The notes under the pieces were generated by a model, which was given only the letters and a program-made list of their open reading frames with translations, did not search any database and was not told the DNA's origin. A stretch of 20,028 nt of DNA from an uncultured Rubrobacteraceae bacterium (GTDB lineage: Bacteria > Actinomycetota > Rubrobacteria > Rubrobacterales > Rubrobacteraceae): assembly GCA_902806015.1 (NCBI GenBank), contig CADCUZ010000166.1, forward strand, positions 1 through 20,028, read 5' to 3'. Position numbers and translations under genes: made by a program. Below are positions 1 through 6,512 of this stretch, piece by piece. Position 1 is the stretch's first letter. The number at the start of each line of letters is the position of its first letter.

Positions 1-1
1 C

Positions 2-115
2 GTGGCCGGGGACCTGACGAGCGTATGGGTGTACGTAGTGGGTCCGATAGTAGGGGGGGTGCTGGCCGCGCTGCTCTACGACCGCACCATGGCCCAGACC
101 GAAGCCCCGGCGTAG
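2..115 (+). CDS. C-terminal end of an aquaporin/glycerol-facilitator (MIP) family channel, partial
   Basis: Only the last 37 codons lie in the window; the gene starts upstream. The frame reads through VYVVGPIVGGVLAALLYD and ends in TAG. A Trp/Tyr-rich start, GP, then a glycine-containing hydrophobic helix ending in LYD is the usual last membrane helix of MIP channels, which pass water or small polyols such as glycerol across the membrane. The Asn-Pro-Ala boxes that would prove the family lie outside the window, so the call rests on this last helix. It is followed after 49 bases by another membrane protein on the same strand. Confidence 0.7.
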   Translation: MAGDLTSVWVYVVGPIVGGVLAALLYDRTMAQTEAPA

Positions 116-164
116 GAGACGAGCAAGGGCAGACTGGCAGGACCAACAAGAGAGGATCAAACGG

Positions 165-758
165 ATGACGGACAGGCAAGGAAACACCGGCGCGCCGGGG
201 GTTGAGGAGCGCGAGGTGCGCACCGGCCGCGGTTCGGGACACGCGCCGCCAGAAGAAGGCAGGGGCACGAGCTGGGTTAGCGTCGTGCTCGGCTGGCTCG
301 CGGCACTAGGAGCGGGCCTCATTCTCAGCGGCATAGTCGGCGGGATAGTGGGCGCCATCTTTGGCACGGCTGGAAGCCAGGGCATCGCGGAGGGCGGCAC
401 CTCCGCCCTCGTGGGGCTCCTGATCACGCTGCTATTGGCCTTCCTGATAGGTGGTTACGCTGCGGGCCGGCTGGCGTCCCGCTCGGGCTTCAAGCACGGG
501 CTCCTGGTGCCGCTTTTGGCCCTGATTGTCACGATCCTCCTGGCGATAGTGGGTGGCCTCGTCGGGGTGAGCTTCATAGACCAACTCTCGGGTATCACCC
601 TGCCCCAGAGCGCGCAGAGCAGCGCCCAGCAGGCCGCACCGCAGCAGGGGTTAGGCACAGTCCTGACGGTCGCGGGCATCCTGGCACTGCTCTTCCCCTT
701 CATCGGTGGGGCCACAGGCGGCGCCTGGGGCGCCAGGACCGGCCGCAGGCGACCGTAG
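165..758 (+). CDS. Small glycine-rich four-helix membrane protein, function unknown
   Basis: The protein has 197 residues. The start is ATG preceded by AAGAGAGG at a normal distance. Residues 1-36 are polar and charged. Four hydrophobic stretches follow, at about 37-67, 79-101, 112-135 and 165-190, rich in Gly/Ala/Leu/Ile. A Gln/Ser/Ala-rich loop lies before the last helix and a basic tail (RTGRRRP) ends the protein. The GGYAAGRLASRSG segment followed by HGLLVPL resembles small membrane proteins of actinobacteria with no assigned role. No enzyme motif is visible. It may be co-transcribed with the aquaporin upstream. It is surely coding (length, ribosome binding site, regular hydrophobic pattern), but the role cannot be stated. 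Confidence 0.8.
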   Translation: MTDRQGNTGAPGVEEREVRTGRGSGHAPPEEGRGTSWVSVVLGWLAALGAGLILSGIVGGIVGAIFGTAGSQGIAEGGTSALVGLLITLLLAFLIGGYAAGRLASRSGFKHGLLVPLLALIVTILLAIVGGLVGVSFIDQLSGITLPQSAQSSAQQAAPQQGLGTVLTVAGILALLFPFIGGATGGAWGARTGRRRP

Positions 759-902
759 GGTAAAGGGAACAAACCAATTTAAAGGAGAACTATTGGGTGG
801 TTGAGTCACTACGGCACACTAGGCGACTTCCTCTACTACATACCGCAGCCCGGGGCTAGAAGCCGTCCTTCCGCCGTGGGGTGTGACGCAGATCATACAG
901 TA

Positions 903-920
903 ACCGCGAGTGCTCGCGGT
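903..920. repeat. 18-bp palindrome with 8-bp arms
   Basis: ACCGCGAG, then TG, then CTCGCGGT: eight perfect pairs around a two-base centre. A two-base loop is too tight for the full RNA hairpin, so it could equally be a protein-binding site in DNA or a hairpin with the inner pairs open. It lies in non-coding DNA upstream of the decayed Crp/Fnr frame. Confidence 0.6.
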
Positions 921-925
921 CGCGG

Positions 926-955
926 GGGCGTCCTACGGGAACGCCCTCCCGTTTT
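926..955 (+). terminator. Weak terminator-like hairpin
   Basis: GGGCGT pairs with ACGCCC around a nine-base loop, followed after a few bases by GTTTTC. The T run is only four long, so this is a weak intrinsic-terminator candidate for transcription coming from the membrane protein gene upstream. It sits directly after the 18-bp palindrome. Confidence 0.3.
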
Positions 956-1021
956 CAAAGAGCCCAAGGCTAGGATCGCATCGTGATCGAAGGCGTCCCG
1001 GACGAAGGACAATGATGGATC

Positions 1022-1340
1022 TTGGCCAAGGTGGACATCCTCCAACCATCGTCGCTGGAGGAGATCGAGTGCCTCGCCTTGCCCTCCGTTTCTGTGCATC
1101 CCGGGACGGAAGAAGCCTCCGCCCTAGATGAGGGACGGTACGCTCTTTTCCTGTTGACTAGCGGGCGGGTGCGAGTCTAAGGGCCGAACGCCACAGGCCC
1201 CGGCCTCACCCTCTCCGCGATCGAGTACCCGACCGATGGCACGCAGACCGGCGCTGCCCGGCCCCCGCGGGCATTGGTCGTCGGGGCCCTCGAATCGTCC
1301 GTCTTGCATGGCCGTCGCCGACGGTTCAGGCGGGCCCGAG
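1022..1340 (+). pseudogene. Decayed Crp/Fnr-family regulator (cyclic-nucleotide-binding domain remnant)
   Basis: From TTG at 1022 a 52-codon frame reads LAKVDILQPSSLEEIECLAL and ends YALFLLTSGRVRV before TAA at 1178-1180. This matches the start of Crp/Fnr sensor domains: a helix with a xxEEIExLA pattern, a PG turn, then LFLLxxGRVRVY. Reading on in the same frame past the stop gives GLTLSAIEYPTDGTQTGAA and later ALVVGALESSVLH. These resemble the next parts of the domain (GRELTLAVLxxGTVFGE and AxALEPSVLCVL). No DNA-binding helix-turn-helix is found. The domain is therefore interrupted by at least one stop and lacks its C-terminal half. The frame is short and has no ribosome binding site, so function is unlikely. 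The family assignment is by motif memory. Confidence 0.55.
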
Positions 1341-1397
1341 CGCAGCGACCTACCGTTCGGGACGACCCCGGGTCATGGCTCCTCGCTCGCCCGCCGT

Positions 1398-1490
1398 GGT
1401 CGCCTGCGCGAGCACCCGGGCCAGCAGCTCGGGCCGCGAGAGCATCGGGTGGTGGCCGGTCGGTAGCCCCATGACGCGAAGGGTTTGCGA
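1398..1490 (-). pseudogene. C-terminal remnant of an alpha/beta hydrolase
   Basis: On the minus strand a frame reads VMGLPTGHHPMLSRPELLAR followed by VLAQATTAGE. The pattern hydrophobic-LPTGHxPMLSRPxELAxxL is the usual last strand, catalytic-His loop and final helix of alpha/beta hydrolases: the His after TG is the third member of the Ser-Asp-His triad. The nucleophile elbow (GxSxG) and the acid residue are not found in any minus-strand frame upstream, where the sequence is Ser/Arg-rich and unlike the family. Only the tail remains, so the gene is broken. Confidence 0.5.
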
Positions 1491-1579
1491 CAGTGTTCGT
1501 GTCGGGGATAATTGACGCATGGAAGAGTGGCCTCGCGTGCTGGAGCGCGCCGTCGAATCGACGAGGAGCGGCGTCCTGA

Positions 1580-2506
1580 TCATTCACGACGCCCCGACGC
1601 TTGCCCGGCCGCCAGCGACGGTCGCCTTGCCTCTTCCCCGGCCCCCTCCTCGATGAGGGTGAGTAGCGCCGAGTGGTCCCATCCGCCCCTCCCCTTGGCC
1701 ACCAGGGCCCCGAACATCTGGTCCACGAGCGCCGTGACGGGGAGCGCCACACCGTACTCCCTGCCCGCCGCCAAGGCTATGCACAGGTCCTTGCGATGGT
1801 ACTCGGCCTTACCCCCGGGAGCGAAGTCGTGGGAGAGGAGCTTCTTGCCCTTGACCTCGAGGACCTTGTTGGCGGCGAGGCCCCCGGAGAGGACCTCTAA
1901 GACCCTCTCGGGAGCCACCCCGGCCTTAGAGCTCAGGACCAGGGCCTCCGATACCGCCTCGATGATCAGCGCAACCACGACCTGGTTGCACGCCTTGACC
2001 ACCTGACCGGCCCCGGCCGCTCCCACGTGGACGACCGTCTCGCCCATGGCCCCGAAGAGGGGCCTCGCCCGCCCGAAGTCGTTTTCTTCTCCGCCGACCA
2101 TGATCGAGAGCGTGCCCTCCCTGGCCCCGACGTCCCCGCCGGATACCGGGGCGTCGAGCATGCCCACGCCCCTGACTTTGGCGGTGCGGGACAACTCTCG
2201 GGCGAGGGCGGGCGAGGAGGTGCTCATGTCGATGATGAGGGAGCCTGCTGCGGCCCCTTCCAATAGGCCATTCTTCCCGGCGACGACCTCCTCGATCTCG
2301 GGCGGTCCGGGAAGCATGGTGACGACCACGTCGCTCTTCTCGGCGACCTCCCTCGGTGAGTCGGCGACCTGCGCCCCGTGCCCTGCAAGCTCTCTTGCCT
2401 TCGCCCTGGTGCGGTTGTGGACCACCAGCCCGTGGCCCGCCTCTACTAGGTTCCTCGCCATGGCCGCTCCCATGATCCCAAGGCCCAAGAACCCCACCTT
2501 CTCCAT
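1580..2506 (-). CDS. NAD(P)-dependent 3-hydroxyisobutyrate dehydrogenase/tartronate semialdehyde reductase-type oxidoreductase
   Basis: The start at 2506 is chosen because AAGGAGA sits eight bases upstream and the protein then begins directly with the Rossmann strand. A longer frame to 2584 would add 26 unlikely residues. The product has 308 residues, slightly longer than the usual 290-300. Visible features: dinucleotide loop GLGIMGAAMARNL (8-20), with NRT at the end of the second strand, where the cofactor choice is made; DAPVSGG (119-125), the substrate-binding loop; GAGQVVKACNQ with the catalytic Lys171; and HRKDL near 240, also conserved. The family oxidises or reduces beta-hydroxyacids such as 3-hydroxyisobutyrate, glycerate or tartronate semialdehyde. 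The exact substrate cannot be told. The last 20 residues are Ala/Arg-rich and divergent. No operon partner is evident. Confidence 0.88.
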   Translation of the reverse strand: MEKVGFLGLGIMGAAMARNLVEAGHGLVVHNRTRAKARELAGHGAQVADSPREVAEKSDVVVTMLPGPPEIEEVVAGKNGLLEGAAAGSLIIDMSTSSPALARELSRTAKVRGVGMLDAPVSGGDVGAREGTLSIMVGGEENDFGRARPLFGAMGETVVHVGAAGAGQVVKACNQVVVALIIEAVSEALVLSSKAGVAPERVLEVLSGGLAANKVLEVKGKKLLSHDFAPGGKAEYHRKDLCIALAAGREYGVALPVTALVDQMFGALVAKGRGGWDHSALLTLIEEGAGEEARRPSLAAGQASGRRE

Positions 2507-2728
2507 CGTACCGTCTCCTTTCGGCAAAATCCCTGTTGGGAGAAGGTTAATCCATCCGCCGGGCTCGGTTCTTGGAGATCGCAAAATCCGGCACGAACGC
2601 TCGGCGTCCCGAAGATCTCAACCGACCGCTAAGATGCCCATCGCCGTCCTTACCGCCGCCTATAGGGACTCGCTACTGCGTTTGCCGTCTACCGTGTTGG
2701 CGGTTATGAGGTAGCGGTAGTCCGCCCC

Positions 2729-3046
2729 CTAGTTGACCTTGTAGGCGGCGTAGCCCAAGTGTACGAACGGCACGACAGAGAGCACCACCATCACAGGAAC
2801 GAGCAGGAAGCCCACGATAATCCCTATCGAGAAACCCTCGATAGTCCAGCCGACAGCCAGGATCACCATCCAGGCCACCTGGTACCACAAAGACTGGAGG
2901 GCGTGGAAGGAGACCCTCGGGGAGCGGTCCTTGTACACCAGCCAGACGATGGGCGCCCACCAACCCAAAAAAGCCCGTGACGAGGTATAGGAAGACCGAG
3001 ACGTGGGGGCGAGAACGGACCGGGTCCTCTCTTCACCGGTGCTCAT
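2729..3046 (-). CDS. DUF4870/TIC20-like small membrane protein with apparent double frameshift in helix 1
   Basis: Starting at ATG 3046 the frame gives 105 residues. From LGWWAPIVWLVYKDRSPRVS onward, with FHALQSLWYQ and two further membrane helices, it looks like DUF4870 proteins (helix, polar loop with FHA-Q, two helices). The first helix is wrong, reading APTSRSSYTSSRAFLG. The neighbouring frame reads HVSVFLYLVTGFFG, exactly what the family needs. The two frames join at a G run (3005-3009) and at an A6 run (2967-2972, plus-strand letters). One base gained at the first and one lost at the second would restore a normal protein. Either the gene carries two compensating mutations or the sequence has two homopolymer errors. 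The function of the family is unknown. Only a weak AAGGG ribosome binding site precedes the start. Confidence 0.65.
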   Translation of the reverse strand: MSTGEERTRSVLAPTSRSSYTSSRAFLGWWAPIVWLVYKDRSPRVSFHALQSLWYQVAWMVILAVGWTIEGFSIGIIVGFLLVPVMVVLSVVPFVHLGYAAYKVN

Positions 3047-3305
3047 GCCCTTAGTCGGGTCGGTGCGGATTCTCCTGACCCTCGAGGGGTCGGTGGTTGT
3101 TCCTACGGCGGGCACCCCCGGTCTGACGAACCGGATCGAGATGAAGGGACGACACCTCATCCTAAGGGCCTTGTCCCTCCTCGGCGTGCACCCGAGACGG
3201 AGTCGACGACCATCCTCGGCGGAGCGGATGCCCCCTGCTGGCGGCTTATACGTGAATTGTGACTTCAGGGTTCACGAGAGGTCCTCAAAAGGCGCGCTTC
3301 GAGCG

Positions 3306-3328
3306 GAGGGCCGCGGGCTAAGGCCCTC
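3306..3328. repeat. Inverted repeat (GC-rich hairpin)
   Basis: GAGGGCC pairs perfectly with GGCCCTC across a nine-base loop. Outer arms GAGCG (3301-3305) and CGCTC (3334-3338) can add pairs across a small bulge. There is no adjoining T run, though GGTTTTTGG follows further on. It may be a terminator or an RNA structure in the long region before the SAM hydrolase. Confidence 0.45.
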
Positions 3329-3410
3329 TTCCGCGCTCCCGTAGCGTACGTGCGGTTTTTGGCAGCCGGGTACACCCAAGAGTCGGGTGCCCGTGTCCGA
3401 GGCGGTGACC

Positions 3411-3416
3411 TATACT
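3411..3416 (+). promoter_or_regulatory. -10 promoter element, predicting a leaderless transcript
   Basis: TATACT lies six bases before the ATG at 3423. A start point about seven bases downstream of this hexamer would fall on the A of the ATG itself, giving an mRNA without a leader, which is common in actinobacteria. No good -35 is seen. The absence of a ribosome binding site before 3423 fits this reading. Confidence 0.5.
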
Positions 3417-3422
3417 GTTCGT

Positions 3423-4241
3423 ATGAGGCCCATATGCTTTATGTCGGACTACGGCCTTACCGACGTCCTCGTGGGCACCTGCAAGGGCGTGATAATGGGC
3501 CTCGCGCCAGGATGCCCCATAATAGACGTGACCCATAACCTCCCCGGGTTTGACGTCATCCGGGGTGCGGAGGCGCTGCGGCACGCCACCCGGTATATGC
3601 CCGAGCGCAGCGTCTACCTGGCGGTCGTAGATCCGGGGGATAAGACCAAGAGGCGGGCGCTCGCCGCCGAGGTTCGCAGCGGCGCCTACCTGGTCGGCCC
3701 GGATAATGGTATCCTCCTGCCCGCGGCCGAAGCTCTGGGCGGCATCGTGCGAGCGGTGCAGCTAACCAACCCCCGATACCAGGTGCATCCCATCTCCAGC
3801 ACCTTCCACGGCCGTGACGTGTTCTCCCCGGTGGCGGCCCACCTCGCCGCGGGAGCGGATCTCGACGATCTGGGAGAAGGGGTGACGCTGGCCTCGATGG
3901 TTTCCCTTGGCTTCCCCGGGTTCCGGCGGGAACCCGACGGGGGTGTCGCGGCGGAGATAATCAATATCGATCGCTTCGGTAACGCCAGGCTCTCTGTCAT
4001 GCAGGAAGATTTGGACCTCTCGTACGACACGCCCCTGGAGATCGGCGTTCGGGACGAGGTCATCGAGGCGAGGTACGTGGAGACCTTCGGGACCGCAGAG
4101 GACGGTGACCTTGTCGTGGTGCCCGACTCCCACTGGCGCTTGAGCTTCGCCGTGAACAATGGCAACGCTGCCCGAGCTCTTCTGCTATCTGTTGGCGAAG
4201 AGGTTCGCCTCAAACCTTCGGCAGGCCCGGCCCACCCATAG
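3423..4241 (+). CDS. S-adenosyl-L-methionine hydrolase (adenosine-forming), DUF62/SAM hydroxide adenosyltransferase
   Basis: This enzyme family splits S-adenosylmethionine with water into adenosine and methionine and is related to fluorinases and chlorinases. From ATG 3423 the protein has 272 residues, a normal length. The N-terminal domain starts with FMSDYGLTDVLVG. VVDPGDKTKRR supplies Asp70 and Arg77, and STFHGRDVFSPVAAHLA supplies His129. These match the Asp-Arg-His triad described for the archaeal enzyme (spacing 7 and 52). The C-terminal beta domain includes NIDRFGNARLS. The start was chosen at 3423 because the conserved strand begins there and a -10 element lies just upstream. GTG starts at 3387 and 3405 are possible. 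The chloride/fluoride-binding features of halogenases are not obvious, so hydrolase is preferred. It ends 42 bases before a convergent phosphodiesterase. Confidence 0.87.
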   Translation: MRPICFMSDYGLTDVLVGTCKGVIMGLAPGCPIIDVTHNLPGFDVIRGAEALRHATRYMPERSVYLAVVDPGDKTKRRALAAEVRSGAYLVGPDNGILLPAAEALGGIVRAVQLTNPRYQVHPISSTFHGRDVFSPVAAHLAAGADLDDLGEGVTLASMVSLGFPGFRREPDGGVAAEIINIDRFGNARLSVMQEDLDLSYDTPLEIGVRDEVIEARYVETFGTAEDGDLVVVPDSHWRLSFAVNNGNAARALLLSVGEEVRLKPSAGPAHP

Positions 4242-4283
4242 ATTTTTGGCATCTCCTGTTCGTCACACCCGCTACAACTTGGC

Positions 4284-5090
4284 TCAATACCGCGGGTGAC
4301 CGCTAACCTTGGCGTCGACCTTTTCCTCGGAGCGGGAGTACTCTCGAGTCGTTCGGTCGAAGCGTACCCCGAGCTCCCGCTCCTTGAACGGGTACTTACG
4401 GTAAACCTCCACCCGCCCTTCCTTCGCCTCGATCACGTTGTAGCAGGGACGGGTGTTGCCCCTGAGGCGAAGAGTCGAGGCGGTCCCCGCGTTCACGATC
4501 AGCATATCCTCCAATCTCCAGGAGTACGGCACGTGCTTGTGCCCCGAGAGCACGAGATCCACCCTGGCCTCCACAAGCCTCTCCAGAACGTCACCGGCGT
4601 CGAAGATGATGTTGCGCTCGCGACCGGTTCCCGGAAGGGAGATGAGGTGGTGATGGACGACGAAAATCTTGAGCTTGTCTTGGGCATCGGCGAAAGCCTC
4701 CTCGATGAACCCGTAGTGCTCCCGGCCCACCTGCCCGTCGTTGAGGTCCGGCTCGGAGGAGTCTACCCCCACCAAGACCACGTCGTCGAGATCCATTAGC
4801 GACTGACGCTCCCCGAAGAGCCGCTCGAAGTGGACGTAGCCGACGTTGCGCGAGTCGTGGTTGCCGGGGATGACCATCACGTTCTCGCACTCGATACGAG
4901 CGATGTACTCAGCGGCTTGTTCGAACTCTTCTCGGTAGCCCGCGTCGGTGAGGTCACCGGAGACCACGACCGCCGTCGGATTCGCGCGGTTGATCTCGAT
5001 GATCGTCCGGTCCAGAAGTTCGGGAATGAAGCGAGCGTTGCCGCAATGGATATCGCTTATCTGGCAAATGGTCAACCGGCCGTTACCCAC
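4284..5090 (-). CDS. Calcineurin-like metallophosphoesterase (CpdA-type cyclic nucleotide phosphodiesterase family)
   Basis: The protein has 268 residues and begins at GTG 5090 with CGGAG seven or so bases upstream. It contains the complete metal-ligand set of the family: SDIH (Asp13, His15), SGDLTD (Asp46), PGNHD (Asn77, His78, Asp79), VVHHH (145-147) and SGHKH (His184, His186). These bind two metal ions that hydrolyse phosphate esters. The order and spacing fit the class III cyclic-AMP phosphodiesterases (CpdA), but the family also includes enzymes acting on other phosphodiesters or lipids, so the substrate is not certain. There is no signal peptide; it should be cytoplasmic. It is transcribed alone, toward the SAM hydrolase. 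A Crp/Fnr remnant nearby is broken, so a link to cAMP signalling is only suggestive. Confidence 0.85.
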   Translation of the reverse strand: MGNGRLTICQISDIHCGNARFIPELLDRTIIEINRANPTAVVVSGDLTDAGYREEFEQAAEYIARIECENVMVIPGNHDSRNVGYVHFERLFGERQSLMDLDDVVLVGVDSSEPDLNDGQVGREHYGFIEEAFADAQDKLKIFVVHHHLISLPGTGRERNIIFDAGDVLERLVEARVDLVLSGHKHVPYSWRLEDMLIVNAGTASTLRLRGNTRPCYNVIEAKEGRVEVYRKYPFKERELGVRFDRTTREYSRSEEKVDAKVSGHPRY

Positions 5091-5195
5091 GTTTTGCTCC
5101 GAACCCGGCCCCGGCCTGGATCATCCACGCTCCTTGTCGAACGACCAAAGCTCAGCCCTCCTCAGCCCAGGCATCCTCTAACACCGCCAAAAAGC

Positions 5196-5201
5196 ATTAT
5201 A
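5196..5201 (-). promoter_or_regulatory. -10 element for the phosphodiesterase gene
   Basis: The minus strand carries a perfect TATAAT here. It would place the transcript start near 5188, about 98 bases before the GTG start. No good TTGACA-like -35 box lies 16-18 bases further upstream, so the promoter may need an activator or be weak. Confidence 0.4.
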
Positions 5202-5298
5202 GCGGGCTTGTCGTTAAGACCCTTGCGAATCTATCTTCCAGCATAGCGTCGAGCGAACCATCCTCGTCCAGCTGCTTGGCACGGGCGGATGCCCCAGC

Positions 5299-6011
5299 GT
5301 GTCTGACGTTCACTCCGACATGGCCTTACGACAGCAGATGCCGGCCAGTACCGCGCCGGCGATCGTCTGCCGACCGAGAGCGAGCTCGCGGAGCAACTGG
5401 GCGTCGGCAGGACCTCGGTGCGCGAGGGGCTGCGGTTCCTGGAGAAGCTGGGCATACTGGAGATCCGCCAGGGCACGGGGACGGTGGTGCGCTCCCTCTC
5501 GCTGGGGAAGGTCTTCGAGCATCCGGTTCCTGTCCAGACAATCACCGATCTCCCCGACAGGGACGTCCGCGACATCATGCGCGTGAGGCGCATCTTGGAG
5601 GCCGAGTCTGGTCCAACTGGCGGCTCGGCACGCCACCCAAGGGCAGCTAGCACGTCTGGAGGAGCTGCTAGACGGGATGGCCGCCTCCCTGGAAAAAATC
5701 CTAGGGATTACCTGGAGATGGACCTCGAGTTCCACGTAGTCGTAGCCAAGACCTCGTCCAACCCCGTGCTGGCGCAGTTCATCAACCTGATCGGCGGCAT
5801 CCACACCAGGTACTTCGAGATCGTGCTCAGAGACCCCGAGATGAACAAAACCTCGCTCGACTTTCACCGCCGACTCTACGCTGCCCTCCGCGACCACGAT
5901 GCCGACGCCGCCCGCCAACACATCCTCGCACACCTCAGTCAGGCCGAGAGGGACGTGCCGAGGCTGCTCGACGACGTTGACGAGAACGTCCAGACTTCCT
6001 CGCCCGCGTAA
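5299..6011 (+). pseudogene. FadR/GntR-family transcription regulator, frameshifted
   Basis: The N-terminal winged helix is clear: YRAGDRLPTESELAEQLGVG then RTSVREGLRFLEKLGILEIR and QGTGTVV. The C-terminal FCD ligand domain is also clear: DLEFHVVVAKTSSNPVLAQF, then FHRRLYAALRDHDADAARQH. These proteins are acid-sensing repressors (for example of gluconate, lactate or fatty acids). Three frame breaks are seen. Near 5335-5345 the start (MALRQQM) lies in another frame from AGQYRAGD. Near 5605-5612 the proper helix VQLAARHATQGQLARLEELL moves to the next frame. At the A6 run 5693-5698 it returns. A frame from GTG 5418 to 6011 remains open but has 30 garbled residues and half a DNA-binding domain. 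It is either a dying regulator or contains sequence errors. Its position before the sugar operon suggests it once controlled it. Confidence 0.75.
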
Positions 6012-6083
6012 CCTTCCTCCGCTTCTTCCTCGGGAACAGTCCAAGCCCCAAAAAAGCCCGTCAGACTGCCCGAACCGCCGGGC

Positions 6084-6120
6084 GTTGCGCGCAAGAAACG
6101 CAGGTGATAAGGTGCGCAAC
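6084..6120. repeat. Inverted repeat GTTGCGC / GCGCAAC
   Basis: Perfect seven-base arms (6084-6090 and 6114-6120) are separated by 23 bases. It lies 73 bases after the FadR-type frame. There is no T run, so it is more likely a binding site or a loose RNA hairpin than a terminator. Confidence 0.4.
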
Positions 6121-6127
6121 AGTTGGC

Positions 6128-6153
6128 CTGATAAGCCGTTGATCAGTTAACTG
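6128..6153. promoter_or_regulatory. Overlapping palindromes, possible operator for a GntR-type repressor
   Basis: CTGAT (6128-6132) and ATCAG (6142-6146) form one inverted repeat. CAGTTAACTG (6144-6153) is a perfect ten-base palindrome sharing its edge. AT-rich palindromes of this sort in the gap between a FadR/GntR gene and a sugar transport operon are typical operator places, but no regulator-site match can be shown from the sequence alone. Confidence 0.3.
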
Positions 6154-6512
6154 GTGTGTCAGGCTGCGGGGAAGGGTTAGGGGACGGAAGACCAGGTGGG
6201 CGCCAGGCTCTAACTTCCGCGAGAGGAGGTTGATGCTATTCGAGGTGCTCGAGTGCGGGTCGCCGGACGATGGGGGACACTTGTCTTGTGTGCGCTCGGG
6301 GTGACCGCTAGCGCTTGGCGGACCACTCTGGGGTGAGGTCTTGCGGACGGATCGCTGGGCCGGGCGTTGCTCATGGCATATACCTCGAAGGTACCCTTAG
6401 AAAAGGAAGAGACAAGTAGACAGAGGTAACACGCTTATCCACGAGTAAGTTAGGGCGTTGGGGCCGGTGGGTGCGTCACCGTGGCTCGAGGCCCGAGGGG
6501 AAAGGCAGGGGT

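Larger units (their letters stand above)
759..1021. other. Non-coding stretch with possible IS200/IS605-like end and two hairpins
   Basis: No convincing gene is seen. An SD-like AAAGGAG near 780 is followed only by short frames. Around 860-893 the text GAAGCCGTCC... GTGGGGTGTGACGC resembles the right-end sequences that follow IS200/IS605-type OrfB genes, but no transposase is readable beside it. Two hairpins follow (see separate entries). This is probably debris. Confidence 0.35.
3047..3422. other. Non-coding stretch between DUF4870-type gene and SAM hydrolase
   Basis: No gene is supported in these 376 bases. They hold the divergent upstream regions of the DUF4870-type gene (minus) and the SAM hydrolase (plus), a GC-rich hairpin at 3306-3328 and a -10-like TATACT close to the SAM hydrolase start. 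Confidence 0.5.
6012..6512. other. Upstream region of the sugar operon, non-coding
   Basis: No supported gene in 501 bases. It contains an inverted repeat at 6084-6120, two palindromic sites at 6128-6153 and a purine-rich stretch (AAAAGGAAGAGA) near 6400. I could not pick a confident promoter for the sugar porter. Confidence 0.45.

Noticed and set aside
4242..4283. Bidirectional terminator between the convergent SAM hydrolase and phosphodiesterase genes
   Set aside because: No stem of useful length with a T run could be found in the 42 bases.
6233..6304. A 23-codon frame behind AGGAGG upstream of the sugar porter, as a leader peptide
   Set aside because: The spacing to ATG is only three bases, no attenuator-type hairpin pair is seen and the sequence shows no regulatory amino-acid run.
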